DNA of 64,000 bases from Nitrosospira briensis C-128 (GCF_000619905.2 NZ_CP012371.1:1674001-1738000); one strand, 5' to 3'. Positions 8,085 through 17,798 are shown, counted from the stretch's first letter. The notes: generated from the sequence alone by a model not told the origin. Made by a program: numbers and translations.

Positions 8085-9311
8085 ATGACAACAATTATTT
8101 CTCCTGCACTCATACTGGGTTCTCAGTCGCCGAAGCTGAAATCGCTGCCCCCGTTAAGCCTGTACATTCATATCCCATGGTGCATGAAAAAATGCCCCTA
8201 TTGCGATTTCAACTCCCATGAGGTTCGCGATCAGGATGGCGTGCCCGAGGCTGAGTATGTGGCGGCGCTTATTCGTGACCTGGAAGCGGCGCTGCCGCAA
8301 GTTTGGGGTCGCAAGGTGATCAGCGTGTTTTTCGGCGGCGGCACCCCAAGCCTGTTCAGTGCCGGGTCCATAGACGAAATCCTCGGTGCCGTACGGGCTT
8401 TGCTGCCGCTCGAACTTTTCGCCGAGGTGACGCTGGAAGCCAATCCCGGCACTTTCGAGGCGCAAAAATTCGCCGATTTTCGCGCAGCGGGGATCAATCG
8501 TTTATCTATCGGCATCCAGAGCTTCAACCCCAGGCATCTTAAATCTCTGGGTCGAATACACGACGACAATGATGCGCAGCGGGCCGTTGAGATCGCTCGG
8601 AAAAATTTCGACAATGTGAATCTCGATCTGATGTATGGCCTGCCGAACCAGACGCTGGAGGAAGCCCACAACGATATCGAGACCGCGATCAGGTGTGATG
8701 TTACGCACATCTCGGCCTATCATCTGACGCTGGAACCCAACACGCTGTTTCATCGCTATCCGCCGCCATTGCCCGACGATGATCTGGCCGCGGAAATGCA
8801 GATAATGGCCGAGCAAACACTCGCGCAGAAAGGCTATATCAATTATGAAACTTCAGCATTTGCCCGATTGGGCCGAGAATCGCATCACAACATGAACTAC
8901 TGGTTATTCGGCGATTATCTTGGGATCGGGGCAGGTGCGCATAGCAAGATAAGCTTTGCCGACAGGATCGTGCGCCAGATACGCTACAAGCAACCCAGGG
9001 AGTACCTCGCCAAAACCGCCCAGGCCACACCGGATGCCGGCCCGCCTGTCATGGAACAGCATGAGGTAGGGCGGAACGACCGTGGGTTTGAATTCATGAT
9101 GAACGCGCTACGTCTTACGAAAGGCTTTGCCACGGAAATGTTCACGGAACGTACTGGCCTGCCCATCACCCGCATCCAACGCCAGCTTGACGAGGCCGAG
9201 CAACGAGGCCTGATTACACGCGATTATCGATGCATTGCGCCTACGCTCACCGGCAGGCGCTTTTTGAATGATCTGTTGCAAATCTTCCTTCCCGAGAAAA
9301 GCAACGACTAG
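8085..9311 (+). CDS. hemW: Heme chaperone HemW (radical SAM)
   Basis: Radical SAM protein related to coproporphyrinogen III dehydrogenase but belonging to the HemW heme-chaperone branch. The 4Fe-4S motif CMKKCPYC gives Cys33, Cys37 and Cys40 when counted from ATG 8085. GGGTPSLF is the SAM-binding GGGTP motif, and the HemW C-terminal domain follows. The frame opens at 8064 with a non-ATG codon. Relatives usually begin a few residues before PPLSLYIHIPW, so the true start could even be internal. No clear ribosome binding site was found. It is third in the rph-rdgB-hemW run, 180 bases after rdgB. Confidence 0.92.
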   Translation: MTTIISPALILGSQSPKLKSLPPLSLYIHIPWCMKKCPYCDFNSHEVRDQDGVPEAEYVAALIRDLEAALPQVWGRKVISVFFGGGTPSLFSAGSIDEILGAVRALLPLELFAEVTLEANPGTFEAQKFADFRAAGINRLSIGIQSFNPRHLKSLGRIHDDNDAQRAVEIARKNFDNVNLDLMYGLPNQTLEEAHNDIETAIRCDVTHISAYHLTLEPNTLFHRYPPPLPDDDLAAEMQIMAEQTLAQKGYINYETSAFARLGRESHHNMNYWLFGDYLGIGAGAHSKISFADRIVRQIRYKQPREYLAKTAQATPDAGPPVMEQHEVGRNDRGFEFMMNALRLTKGFATEMFTERTGLPITRIQRQLDEAEQRGLITRDYRCIAPTLTGRRFLNDLLQIFLPEKSND

Positions 9312-9471
9312 CCCGGATGTTTCATAAATTCGCGTGATGATTGTGCAGGATTTTGTTTTGTAGGGAGATTTGTGAAAGAGTGGCGTAGCTATTCATACGC
9401 CCGACTGAACGAAATTTTCATACGAAACAAAAGACCAGCAAGGGCGCGCGTCAATTTATGAAACATCCGGG
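9312..9471 (+). repeat. MITE-B copy 1 (160 bp)
   Basis: The ends CCCGGATGTTTCATAAATT and its exact complement bound a 160-bp non-coding unit, about 95% identical by eye to 26107-26267. The left end begins at the base after the hemW stop codon. Both sides continue as TAG/CTA, so a TA target duplication is possible. The internal sequence has no ORF. I read it as a non-autonomous transposable element. Confidence 0.8.
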
Positions 9472-9484
9472 CTAATATAGCTCG

Positions 9485-10168
9485 TTACTTTTTTCGGAAT
9501 ATCAAATCCCACACCCCGTGTCCTAACCGCAAACCACGCTGTTCGAATTTGGTCAAAGGCCGGTATTCCGGGCGTGACGCGTAATCCACAACGGTATTGG
9601 CCAGCCGCGATTCACCGCACAATACCCGCAATATTTGATCCGCATATTCCTCCCAATCGGTCGCGGCGTGGATATAACCACCGGGCTTCAGATGCCGGCA
9701 CAGCAGCTCAACGAATTCCGGTTGTATCAATCGGCGTTTGTGGTGTCGGGCTTTGGGCCAAGGGTCGGGAAAAAAGATGTGCACGCCGTCCAGGCATTCC
9801 GGCGGCAATGCGTGCTGCAGCACTTCCACTACGTCATGCTGGACAATGCGTATATTCGTCAGCTCAAGTTCTTCGATTTGCTTGAGCAAACTGCCGACGC
9901 CGGGTGTGTGAACCTCAACAGCGAGATAATCGTTCTGTGGATGCGCGTTGGCGATAACGGCCGTCGTCTCACCCATGCCGAAGCCAATCTCCAGGAATCG
10001 GGGCGCATACCTGCCGAAGATAGTTTCGAGATCGAGCAGACTTGCCGCAGCGCTTTTGGTGAACGAAACGCCATATAGAGGCATCAATGTTTCGTGAGCG
10101 CGACGCTGCGCATTCGAGACACGACCCTGGCGCAGAACAAAGCTTCGGATGGGACGATGCTCTGCCAT
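9485..10168 (-). CDS. trmB: tRNA (guanine-N7)-methyltransferase TrmB
   Basis: SAM-dependent enzyme that methylates G46 of tRNA; 227 residues, typical length. The family motifs appear in order: [10 protein letters not shown] (SAM binding), the acidic turn in [32 protein letters not shown] (the diagnostic PDPWPK..H.KRR block) and [17 protein letters not shown]. It is the last gene of a thiS-thiG-trmB run, 29 bases after thiG. Confidence 0.96.
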   Translation of the reverse strand: MAEHRPIRSFVLRQGRVSNAQRRAHETLMPLYGVSFTKSAAASLLDLETIFGRYAPRFLEIGFGMGETTAVIANAHPQNDYLAVEVHTPGVGSLLKQIEELELTNIRIVQHDVVEVLQHALPPECLDGVHIFFPDPWPKARHHKRRLIQPEFVELLCRHLKPGGYIHAATDWEEYADQILRVLCGESRLANTVVDYASRPEYRPLTKFEQRGLRLGHGVWDLIFRKK

Positions 10169-10197
10169 TTATAAGGAATCTGAAAAACCGGCAGTGA

Positions 10198-11010
10198 TCA
10201 GGATTTGTCTCTGTCTTTTTGCTGGTGGCTGCCGGCAATGGTCCCATCGACTGGCGAACTGGGACTGGCATTGTAAAGCTTCTTGGCCATGCGTCCAGCC
10301 AGATAGGCTTCGCGACCCGCTTCCACCGCTTTTTTCATGGCGGAAGCCATCAGTACCGGATTGCGCGCGGCAGCAATTGCGGTGTTCATCAGGACACCGT
10401 CGCAGCCTAACTCCATCGCGATAGCCGCGTCCGAAGCCGTGCCGACACCTGCATCCACTATTACCGGAACTTTGGCATTTTCTATTATGATCTGCAAATT
10501 CCATGGGTTAAGAATACCCATGCCGGAACCGATCAGTGAGGCCAACGGCATCACCGCCACACAGCCGATTTCTTCCAGTTGCCTGGCTGCGATAGGATCA
10601 TCCGAGGTATAAACCATCACCTGGAAACCTTCCTTTATCAAAATTTCGGCAGCTTTGAGGGTTTCCACCATGTTGGGGTAGAGGGTTTTCGGATCACCCA
10701 GCACCTCCAGCTTTACCAGCGTGTGGCCGTCCAGCAATTCACGCGCAAGGCGTAAAGTGCGCACGGCGTCGTCCACCGTATAGCATCCGGCTGTGTTGGG
10801 TAACAAGGTATATCGGGATGACGGCAGCACGTCCAGCAGGTTTGGCTCATCGGGATTCTGTCCGAGATTGGTCCTGCGAATCGCTACCGTTATAATTTCC
10901 GCGCCGCTGGCATCAACCGCAGCGCGAGTCTCGTCAAAATCCTTGTATTTTCCGGTGCCTACCAGAAGCCTGGAAGAATAAGCCTTGCCGCCGATGACGA
11001 TATTGTCCAC
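10198..11010 (-). CDS. thiG: Thiazole synthase ThiG
   Basis: TIM-barrel enzyme that builds the thiazole phosphate of thiamine from deoxyxylulose phosphate, the ThiS thiocarboxylate and a glycine-derived imine. It has 270 residues. Lys100 in LVKLEV is the expected Schiff-base lysine. The phosphate-binding segments GSGMGI and [12 protein letters not shown] are intact. It starts with GTG at 11010, behind a GGGGGAGG ribosome binding site that lies within the end of thiS; the gap between the genes is two bases. Confidence 0.96.
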   Translation of the reverse strand: MDNIVIGGKAYSSRLLVGTGKYKDFDETRAAVDASGAEIITVAIRRTNLGQNPDEPNLLDVLPSSRYTLLPNTAGCYTVDDAVRTLRLARELLDGHTLVKLEVLGDPKTLYPNMVETLKAAEILIKEGFQVMVYTSDDPIAARQLEEIGCVAVMPLASLIGSGMGILNPWNLQIIIENAKVPVIVDAGVGTASDAAIAMELGCDGVLMNTAIAAARNPVLMASAMKKAVEAGREAYLAGRMAKKLYNASPSSPVDGTIAGSHQQKDRDKS

Positions 11011-11012
11011 CC

Positions 11013-11255
11013 TTAGCCTCCCCCTACGGCCACGACGATTTCAAGCTGATCGCCTTCCGCCAGGATCGGTTGGTCGAATTTGCTGCGAGGGATGATTTCG
11101 CCATTTCGTTCTATGGCGATACGCTTGCCCTGCAATCCCATGTGCTCCAGCAATTGTGTCACGTTCAGCGTCATGGCATCTGCGTCCCGAGTTCCTGTTT
11201 CCGCAGGCGAGACGGGAAAGCGCTGGGGTTGACCATTAACGATAAGTTGTATCAT
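11013..11255 (-). CDS. thiS: Sulfur carrier protein ThiS
   Basis: Ubiquitin-like sulfur carrier for thiazole synthesis. The protein is 80 residues, somewhat longer than the usual 65-70 because of a loop around residues 17-28 ([12 protein letters not shown]). The essential C-terminal di-glycine is present as VAVGGG. It directly precedes thiG, as expected for a carrier-synthase pair. No TPP riboswitch consensus was recognised upstream. Confidence 0.93.
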   Translation of the reverse strand: MIQLIVNGQPQRFPVSPAETGTRDADAMTLNVTQLLEHMGLQGKRIAIERNGEIIPRSKFDQPILAEGDQLEIVVAVGGG

Positions 11256-11519
11256 ATTTAAAAGTTGCTTGAAGCGGATACGCTGGGATTAACTGTGACT
11301 TGGCTTGCGCAATAACGTTCTTCTTAACCTAAAATCTGGTGTTGCCCCATAGCGGCCTCACCCAGAAGATGGGCGTCAATCAAATAATATGAAATATTGT
11401 TATTAATCATAATACTGATCATATTAAATGAGTGATCGACCACTGGATTCAGGTTTAATGCAGATTATACGGTGGAGCTGCCTCATAGTCGACAATCAGG
11501 ACTTCTAAGGAAACGCTGA
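11256..11519. other. Intergenic stretch containing MITE-A copy 2
   Basis: Apart from the MITE-A copy at 11326-11455 I see no gene. It includes the upstream side of thiS. Confidence 0.5.
11326..11455 (+). repeat. MITE-A copy 2 (internally deleted, 130 bp)
   Basis: The ends AACCTAAAATCTGG and CTGGATTCAGGTT match the MITE-A family with several substitutions. The right half (from CCTCACCC through ATTGTTATTAATCATAA) aligns well to the full copies. The GC-rich left core of about 100 bp, with its GGAATGG palindrome, is missing. It is more diverged than the other copies, suggesting an older insertion. Confidence 0.7.
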
Positions 11520-11869
11520 TCAATGCCACCCTTCCGGGATTTTCCATCCCGGGAATCTCTCTGCTGCAATTTCTTTTGGCGTGGTAATTCCGCTCTTGCT
11601 CTTCTTCTGGAAGCAGTGAAGGACGAATACAGCTTCCTCGACCTTCACGGTGTAGGCAGCGCGATACGTACCGCCCGCATCGTCTTCGACCACTCCAGGA
11701 CGCCAGCGCCACTGAAACCCTTGAGCACTTTAGCCGCGTCGTGTCGATCACCGCGCTGCGCGAAGTCCAGAGCGTGACCGAAAAACTTACGCACATTGGT
11801 CGAAAACGCCACCAGATCTTTCTTGCTGCTCCCGATCCAGACGAGTGGTTTTTCTTCTTTGTCGGTCAT
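11520..11869 (-). pseudogene. Frameshifted RelE/HigB-type (phage Gp49-like) toxin
   Basis: The first 56 residues (MTDKEEKPLVWIGSSKKDL, then HALDFAQRG, then KVLKGFSGAGVLE) match the Gp49-like RelE-superfamily toxin family. The frame then breaks near 11678: the sequence reads CTGGAGTGGTC where the family codes LEVVEDD, consistent with one lost G. The continuation in the next frame restores VEDDAGGTYRAAYTVKVEEA and FVLHCFQKKSKSGI. It then ends in a tail, AAERFPGWKIPEGWH, unlike the family. No antitoxin gene is adjacent. It is probably inactive unless this is a sequencing error. Confidence 0.75.
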
Positions 11870-11999
11870 ATGTGCGTTATACCAGAACAGGTATATAAGA
11901 AGTAATCATAATGTAGCCCTCACGATTTCACGCAACACCATGCCGCCCTTTTTGCACTTGGTCTTTGAAACCGCCCGGGCTATAACGCTGTTTCCATCG

Positions 12000-12005
12000 T
12001 ATAAT
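12000..12005 (+). promoter_or_regulatory. Probable -10 box of tRNA-Gly
   Basis: A perfect TATAAT hexamer ends 11 bases before the first base of the tRNA, the right distance for a short 5' leader. No good -35 hexamer is visible at 17-base spacing. Confidence 0.5.
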
Positions 12006-12016
12006 TCACCCATGAG

Positions 12017-12090
12017 GCGGGTGTAGCTCAATGGCAGAGCAGAAGCTTCCCAAGCTTACGACGAGGGTTCGATTCCCTTCACCCGCTCCA
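12017..12090 (+). tRNA. tRNA-Gly (anticodon CCC)
   Basis: A 74-base cloverleaf with encoded CCA. Acceptor GCGGGTG pairs with the 3' segment CACCCGC. The D arm is GCTC-AATGGCA-GAGC, the anticodon loop is TTCCCAA (anticodon CCC), and the T arm is GAGGG-TTCGATT-CCCTT. The first base pair of the anticodon stem is a G-A mismatch. It reads GGG codons. Confidence 0.95.
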
Positions 12091-12103
12091 CCTTTCCCGG
12101 CCT

Positions 12104-13663
12104 ATGAACCGTTATCCCAGATATGCTTTAATCATATTTGTCGCTGCCCTGACGATTCTGCTGCCCGGTCTCGCCATATATATTGCCGCAACTTTCGACC
12201 CTAACGCCTATAAGCCTCAGATCATCCAACTGGTGAAGGAAAAAAAGCAGCGCGAGCTCAAGCTCGATGGCGATATCAAGCTCACGTTTTTCCCCAGGCT
12301 CGGCGCGGAGATCAATGGCCTCTCACTCAGCGAATATCAAAGTAACGTGGAGTTTGCCTCTGCGGAGAATATTCTGGTATCTCTGGCGTTCTTGCCATTG
12401 CTCAGGAAGCAACTGGAGCTGGACGAAATCACGATAACGGGGCTGAAAGCCAATCTGATCCGTTTTACGGATGGGCATACGAATATTGATGACCTGTTCG
12501 TTAAAAGCGAAAAGCCGGAACAGTTCAAATTCAATATTGGTCACGTACTCGCGGAAAAAAGCACGCTTGTTTTTCGCGATGAAGCCAGCCAGAAGCAGTA
12601 TATATTCGATGATCTCAATCTCAAGGCTGACCAGATCAATACCGCATCCAGCTCGATGGATGATGTTATTCGCAGCAAACTGGAATTAGCGTTCAGAATG
12701 AACCAACCCGAACAGCCTGAGATCGATCTTGCCACCCAACTGACATTTGATTTAACGCTGGATGCGGAAAAGCAATATTACGCCGTGAGTGGCCTTAACC
12801 TTGAGGGCACGGGGACAATTAGCGGGATCAATCATCTCGTGATAAGTTCCACGGGGGATCTCTCTGCGAGATTTGCTGCTGGTGTTGCTACCGGTGAATT
12901 CATTGTCAGTGGCCTGACTCTCGGCATTGCTGGAACAGGTGGCGGAAATAATTTCGATATCAAGTTTGATGCACCGCGCCTGAGCCTGAATGGCGAAAAA
13001 GTGGCCAGCGATAGAATTATTGCGGTGCTGAAAATTATCAGCGCCGGGGGTAACACCAACGGTAATTTCTCTCTTTCAGGCTTGAACGGCACGATAAGCG
13101 ATTTCAAGAGCAGCGTGCTCACGGTCGAGATGGAATCACAGATAAATGAGAGAGTCGTCAAGGCCATGCTTGCCTCCCCGCTTGCCGGCAGCACCACTGC
13201 CCAGCAACTGGCTTTGTCGGATCTGGCGATCACTATCGATGCCGGCAGCGCCGGCATTGCAGATGGCCTCCATGGTAATTTGAAGGGTAGCGCTTCATTG
13301 GATGGCTTGGCTCAAAATGTACAGGTGCAGTTTAATGGCAAGTTGGGAGACAGCGATATCAAAGGGAATTTGGAAGCAAGCAGCTTAACTCAACCTGTCC
13401 TCAATTTTTTGGTGGATATCGGCCAGCTTGATCTGGATCGCTTCCTGCCACCCCAGCAAAAGCAGCGGGGGACAAGAGAGTTTACAACAAAGATTGCGAG
13501 CGCAAAACGTGTGGATGAACCGTTCGACTTATCCTTATTCGATGATCTGGAGAGTGTGGAAATCCAAGGCTCGATCCGGATCGGCATACTGAAAGCTGCT
13601 AACGTCACGTCGTCCGGGATGAAACTGAATATCAGGACCGGTCAGTACCGGGACCCTCATTGA
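12104..13663 (+). CDS. AsmA-family envelope protein
   Basis: A 519-residue protein with one N-terminal transmembrane helix (about residues 7-28). The AsmA N-terminal signature follows: FDPNAYKPQIIQLVKEKKQRELKLDGDIKLTFFPRLG in two blocks, then LPLLRKQLELDEI. The remainder is beta-rich, in keeping with the repeating beta-groove fold that spans the periplasm and is thought to move phospholipids. It is shorter than E. coli AsmA (617 residues). Its stop overlaps the mutY start in ATTGAG, so the two are probably translationally coupled. Confidence 0.85.
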   Translation: MNRYPRYALIIFVAALTILLPGLAIYIAATFDPNAYKPQIIQLVKEKKQRELKLDGDIKLTFFPRLGAEINGLSLSEYQSNVEFASAENILVSLAFLPLLRKQLELDEITITGLKANLIRFTDGHTNIDDLFVKSEKPEQFKFNIGHVLAEKSTLVFRDEASQKQYIFDDLNLKADQINTASSSMDDVIRSKLELAFRMNQPEQPEIDLATQLTFDLTLDAEKQYYAVSGLNLEGTGTISGINHLVISSTGDLSARFAAGVATGEFIVSGLTLGIAGTGGGNNFDIKFDAPRLSLNGEKVASDRIIAVLKIISAGGNTNGNFSLSGLNGTISDFKSSVLTVEMESQINERVVKAMLASPLAGSTTAQQLALSDLAITIDAGSAGIADGLHGNLKGSASLDGLAQNVQVQFNGKLGDSDIKGNLEASSLTQPVLNFLVDIGQLDLDRFLPPQQKQRGTREFTTKIASAKRVDEPFDLSLFDDLESVEIQGSIRIGILKAANVTSSGMKLNIRTGQYRDPH

Positions 13664-14742
13664 GCTCTTTTGCCACAAAGCTGATCCACTGGCAAAAAGA
13701 TCATGGCCGCCACCACCTGCCTTGGCAGAACACTCGCGACCCGTATGCGATATGGTTGTCTGAAATCATGCTGCAACAGACACAGGTGAGTACGGTTATT
13801 CCTTACTACCTGCGCTTTCTGCAATGCTTCCCCGATATCGGAAGCCTTGCTGCGGCATCCCTCGATGATGTGCTGGCGCAATGGAGCGGGCTCGGTTATT
13901 ACTCGCGCGGAAGAAATCTGCATCGGACTGCGCGCCTGATTATCGCAGATCATGGAGGCGTCTTTCCTCGAAATGTGGAAGTGATCCGGCAACTGCCCGG
14001 TATAGGGCGCTCTACTGCTGCCGCAATTGCCGTGTTTGCTCACGGGCAACAATGCGCGATACTCGACGGTAACGTCAAGCGTATTTTTGCCCGCTACTTC
14101 GGAATCGATGGCTATACCGGAGAGAAAAAGAACGAGATTCTACTGTGGCAAAAAGCTGAGGAATTGTTGCCCGGCAAAGACGGGAACGGGATCGAAGCTT
14201 ATACCCAGGCGCTGATGGATCTCGGCGCCACGATTTGCACTCGCGGCAAGCCCAAATGTTCATTATGCCCCTTGCTACAGGATTGCATCGCGTTCCGGGA
14301 TAACCGAACCGATAAACTCCCTGTTCCGAGACCAAGAAAGCCGCTACCAGAGCGGGAGACGGCGCTTCTGATGCTGATGAAGCAGAGGCGGATTTTTCTG
14401 GAGAAACGCCCAGCCGCAGGAATCTGGGGCAATTTATGGTGCCTGCCTGAAATGCCGGTGAACGAAAGTGCAAATGAACATTGCATGCGTCGTTTTGGCA
14501 TGAAAGTAGCACCATTGGCGCGAGTGCTGCCATTTGATCATACCTTTACTCACTTCAGGCTGCGGATTCATCCACAGCCACTGCAAGTGGTTTCATGCTC
14601 CTCAGCCGTGACGCCGGACGGAAGCAAAAGCTGGATAACGTTTGATGATGCACTGAAGGCAGCCATTCCTTCACCCGTCAGAAAGCTGCTCATGCAATAT
14701 GCTTGCCATGATCATTGCGCACCCGTTGAAAAACCGTTGTGA
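13660..14742 (+). CDS. mutY: A/G-specific adenine glycosylase MutY
   Basis: Base-excision repair glycosylase that removes A opposite 8-oxoG; 360 residues. Catalytic Glu35 lies in LSEIMLQQTQV, a helix-hairpin-helix with LPGIGRSTAAAI around 112-123, and catalytic Asp136 in ILDGNVKR. The 4Fe-4S ligands are Cys193, Cys200, Cys203 and Cys209 (C-x6-C-x2-C-x5-C). The C-terminal NUDIX-like 8-oxoG recognition domain contains FDHTFTHFRL. The start is TTG at 13660, overlapping the previous gene's stop by four bases. The usual yggX partner does not follow. Confidence 0.95.
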   Translation: MSSFATKLIHWQKDHGRHHLPWQNTRDPYAIWLSEIMLQQTQVSTVIPYYLRFLQCFPDIGSLAAASLDDVLAQWSGLGYYSRGRNLHRTARLIIADHGGVFPRNVEVIRQLPGIGRSTAAAIAVFAHGQQCAILDGNVKRIFARYFGIDGYTGEKKNEILLWQKAEELLPGKDGNGIEAYTQALMDLGATICTRGKPKCSLCPLLQDCIAFRDNRTDKLPVPRPRKPLPERETALLMLMKQRRIFLEKRPAAGIWGNLWCLPEMPVNESANEHCMRRFGMKVAPLARVLPFDHTFTHFRLRIHPQPLQVVSCSSAVTPDGSKSWITFDDALKAAIPSPVRKLLMQYACHDHCAPVEKPL

Positions 14743-14784
14743 TGGAAGGAAACCAGATGCCGCCTTCGCGGATAGCGCTTCAGG

Positions 14785-15411
14785 ATGATGAATAGCTGGC
14801 AAGCGTGGAGAAAGCTGCAGCGCGCCGAGTTGATGGTACGCAGGGAATGCGTTACCGAAGGGGAGCACCGCCGCTGGAGTACGGCTATCACAACCTTGCT
14901 GGAACAGGGCTTTCCATCCTTGCAGCGCAACGTGGTGGGGTTTTGCTGGCCTCATCGAGGCGAATATGATCCGCGCCCGCTGATGAATTTTATCCGGGAA
15001 CGCGGCGCGACGCTTGCACTGCCCGAAGTAGTGAATAAACAGGAGCCGCTGTGTTTTCGCAAATGGTGGCCGGGTGCGCCGATGAAAAGGGGGGCCTACG
15101 ACATTCCAGTACCGGATAATACCGCCGTGGTCACGGTTGGCGCGCTGGTAATCCCGATGATAGGCTTCGACCAGATGGGCTTCAGGCTGGGATATGGCGG
15201 CGGTTATTTCGATCGTACCTTGATCGCGATCACTCCCCGGCCTTTGGCGATCGGCGTCGCGTTCGAAATTTTGCGGATGCACAGCGTGCATCCGCAACCA
15301 CATGATATTACAATGGATTTTATTGTGACCGAGGCCGGAATTTATCGGGTGGCGACAACCGGCATGGTGTTGATCTCTCCCGAGGAATGCGCGGCAGAGA
15401 CACTCCGGTAA
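14785..15411 (+). CDS. 5-formyltetrahydrofolate cyclo-ligase
   Basis: ATP-dependent enzyme that converts 5-formyl-THF to 5,10-methenyl-THF, returning the storage folate to one-carbon metabolism. It has 208 residues. It shows the basic N-terminal helix, FCWPHRGEYDPRPL, ALPEV for the substrate pocket, and the signature GFRLGYGGGYFDRTL, which binds nucleotide phosphates. It lies 42 bases after mutY. The gene is often called fau or ygfA; I leave the symbol open. Confidence 0.93.
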   Translation: MMNSWQAWRKLQRAELMVRRECVTEGEHRRWSTAITTLLEQGFPSLQRNVVGFCWPHRGEYDPRPLMNFIRERGATLALPEVVNKQEPLCFRKWWPGAPMKRGAYDIPVPDNTAVVTVGALVIPMIGFDQMGFRLGYGGGYFDRTLIAITPRPLAIGVAFEILRMHSVHPQPHDITMDFIVTEAGIYRVATTGMVLISPEECAAETLR

Positions 15412-15529
15412 GGGCATAACCAGCGATGGCATTCAGCCCCACCGCTGTGCGCAAGCTTCAGGATATTTTCTGGAATAAAGAAGACGATATTCGTACCGGA
15501 ATGAGCTTGCACTTGCCCTTCAGCCAGCT

Positions 15530-16369
15530 CTACACATCAAACTCCCTGTGCCGTACCAGAACCTGGTTGTTTCCGCAGAAATACCGTGCCAACCGTTCAG
15601 CGAAATAAACCGAGCGATGACGTCCGCCGGTGCAACCGATACTCACGGTCAGGTAATTGCGATTGTCGCGAACGAAGCAGGGTAACCAGTCGTCCACGAA
15701 TCGCTTGATGTCCTCAAACATTTTATTGACGCCGGCTTGTGCATCGAGGTATTCAATTACCGCGGCATCTTTTCCGGTAAGAGGCCGCAGCAGCGCCTCA
15801 TAGTGCGGATTGGGAAGACAGCGAATATCGAATACCATGTCGGAATCCAGAGGAATGCCGTGTTTGAAGCCGAATGACTGGAACAGGAGAGTCAAGCTTG
15901 CATGATTCAGACCGACAAAATCCCTTATCCATGCCCTCAATGAACTGGCGCTCAAATCGCTGGTATCGATGCGGTTTGCGAGATCGTGTATCTCGCGCAG
16001 CATTTCGCGTTCCAACTCTATACTTTCCGGCAAAGTTGAGTGGTTATCGCTGAGTGGGTGGCGGCGCCGGGTTTCCGAAAAACGCTTTACCAGCGTATCG
16101 GTTTTAGTTTCAAGGAACAGCAGGTGCACTTCCATTCCCTGCCGCCTCAGATCAGCCAAGCGTTGCGGCAGCAAATGCAAGGTTTCGCGGCTCCTGGCAT
16201 CGATACTGACCGCTACGCGCTTGTGTCCGGATTCCTTCAAATATACCGTAACCTCCGGCAGCAGGTTTGCTGGAAGATTATCCACACAATAGTAGCCATT
16301 GTCCTCGAGCACGGTAAGGGCGATACTCTTGCCGGAACCGGAAAGGCCACTAATGACGATCAGCTGCAT
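15530..16369 (-). CDS. rapZ: RNase adapter protein / nucleotide-binding RapZ (YvcJ family)
   Basis: A 279-residue P-loop protein. Walker A is GLSGSGKS at residues 8-15, followed by [10 protein letters not shown]. The C-terminal half carries [20 protein letters not shown] and [11 protein letters not shown], all standard for RapZ. In enterobacteria RapZ controls amino-sugar synthesis through small RNA decay; outside them the role is less clear. It is the last gene of the lpt-rpoN-hpf-hprK run, 43 bases after the hprK stop. Confidence 0.95.
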   Translation of the reverse strand: MQLIVISGLSGSGKSIALTVLEDNGYYCVDNLPANLLPEVTVYLKESGHKRVAVSIDARSRETLHLLPQRLADLRRQGMEVHLLFLETKTDTLVKRFSETRRRHPLSDNHSTLPESIELEREMLREIHDLANRIDTSDLSASSLRAWIRDFVGLNHASLTLLFQSFGFKHGIPLDSDMVFDIRCLPNPHYEALLRPLTGKDAAVIEYLDAQAGVNKMFEDIKRFVDDWLPCFVRDNRNYLTVSIGCTGGRHRSVYFAERLARYFCGNNQVLVRHREFDV

Positions 16370-16412
16370 TTTTCGAATACGAGCGGAGAATCAATGGTTC
16401 CCGCCCTGCAAT

Positions 16413-17381
16413 TCAAAGTTCATTTTCCTGCTTTTGTCTGTTTTGGCCATTTTCCATTTCCTGTTGATGTCGTGCAAAGAATTCCTGAGCACTATCGATA
16501 CCACGAAGTTGCAGAACATAATTGCGCACTGCCGCTTCTACCAGCACGGCCAGATTTCGCCCAGCGGCAACCGGGATGATCACCTTGCGGATATTGACGT
16601 CCAGGACGCTTTCAGTAACATCATTGATCGGCAGGCGTTCCATCGTGTTGAAATCAACGCTGTTGGGTTTTTGCAGATGCACGATGAGCTTCATGTTTTT
16701 TTTCCGGCGTACCGCGGTCTCGCCAAAAATAGTTCGGATGTTCAGCATCCCCAACCCACGCACTTCAAGAAAATCACGTAATATCGGAGGACAGCAACCT
16801 TCCAGCGTTTCTGGCGCAATTCTATAAAGTTCCACGACATCATCCGCAACGAGTCCATGGCCCCGGCTCACGAGTTCCAACGCCAATTCGCTTTTGCCGA
16901 CGCTGCTTTCACCGGTGATCATTACGCCCATTCCCAGAACGTCCAGCAGTACGCCATGGCGGCTACAGGAGGGCGCAAGGACGCGCCCCAGATAGGGGCG
17001 TAATGTCCAGATCACCTCCAGGCTAGAGTAGGGTGAACAGAAAAGGGGAGTGCGGGTGGCATCCGCCAAGGCTCTTATCGAGTCCGGCACTGAACCGCCA
17101 CCGGCAACGATAATGCACAGGAGGTCGCTTTGCGCGATCTGCTGCATACTCTGCGCCAGCGACTCGGCACCAAGCGTGTTGAGATACTTGGCTTCGGTCT
17201 CGCTCAGTACCTGTATCCAGTTAGGGTGGATGAAATTGAGGTGACCGATCATTCCCTGTGTCGACCGGGCAACGGCTTCCGCGTCCAGATACCGGTCGCC
17301 GCCGTCTTTACCGGCTTCCCAGGTCAGACTCAGATTTGACTGCTTATCTTCAAATAGCTGTGCAACGTTAAATCGGGGCAT
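16413..17381 (-). CDS. hprK: HPr kinase/phosphorylase
   Basis: Bifunctional serine kinase and phosphorylase of the HPr phosphocarrier; about 322 residues from ATG 17381. The frame opens 11 codons further at a TTG, but relatives begin MP-x-V-x-x-LF as here. His142 in SCSRHGVLLDVLG, Walker A GESSVGKS at 157-164 and the signature block EVRGLGMLNIRTIFGE are intact. No ptsN or ptsH is adjacent: only 84 bases separate it from hpf. The phosphorylation partner must be elsewhere or lost. Confidence 0.95.
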   Translation of the reverse strand: MPRFNVAQLFEDKQSNLSLTWEAGKDGGDRYLDAEAVARSTQGMIGHLNFIHPNWIQVLSETEAKYLNTLGAESLAQSMQQIAQSDLLCIIVAGGGSVPDSIRALADATRTPLFCSPYSSLEVIWTLRPYLGRVLAPSCSRHGVLLDVLGMGVMITGESSVGKSELALELVSRGHGLVADDVVELYRIAPETLEGCCPPILRDFLEVRGLGMLNIRTIFGETAVRRKKNMKLIVHLQKPNSVDFNTMERLPINDVTESVLDVNIRKVIIPVAAGRNLAVLVEAAVRNYVLQLRGIDSAQEFFARHQQEMENGQNRQKQENEL

Positions 17382-17465
17382 CTGGCTTGAATCATCTCCC
17401 AGGTTATAGGACAAAGGGGCAAAACTTCCGCTTATCTAACAATGCTAAAGTCCTGATTGAGCCGA

Positions 17466-17798
17466 TTATTCAGGTTGTTCTACATCCTGATTCTTTAATG
17501 CGCCGATATTACGTTGGCTTTCATTTTTTTTCTTGTGCTTGAGCATCTGGCGATCAAGCTTATCCATCAAGTTATCGATGGAAACGTACATATCGGAACC
17601 GTCGGCCTCGACAAAAATATCCTTACCAGGCACATGGACACTTGCTTCAGCCTTTTGCTTAAGCTTTTCCACGGATAGAATCACGTTGATATCGATGACG
17701 TTGTCGACATGACGCATAACCCGCGTCAGCTTTGACGTAACGTAATCGCGCATTGCAGGAGTAATTTCTACGTGGTGACCGGTAAGATTGAGATTCAT
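17466..17798 (-). CDS. hpf: Ribosome hibernation promoting factor (HPF/YfiA family)
   Basis: A 110-residue short-form hibernation factor that binds the 30S decoding region in stationary phase. The start MNLNLTGHHVEITPAMRDYV is family-typical, as are NVILSVEKLKQKAEASVHV and the DMYVSIDNLMDKLDRQMLKHKKK helix. Two ATGs are adjacent; the second (17798) has the better spacing from AAGGAG. It follows rpoN after a gap of 19 bases, as in many proteobacteria. Confidence 0.94.
   Translation of the reverse strand: MNLNLTGHHVEITPAMRDYVTSKLTRVMRHVDNVIDINVILSVEKLKQKAEASVHVPGKDIFVEADGSDMYVSIDNLMDKLDRQMLKHKKKNESQRNIGALKNQDVEQPE

Noticed and set aside
11256..11330. TPP riboswitch ahead of thiS
   Set aside because: The conserved CUGAGA and related core segments were not found.
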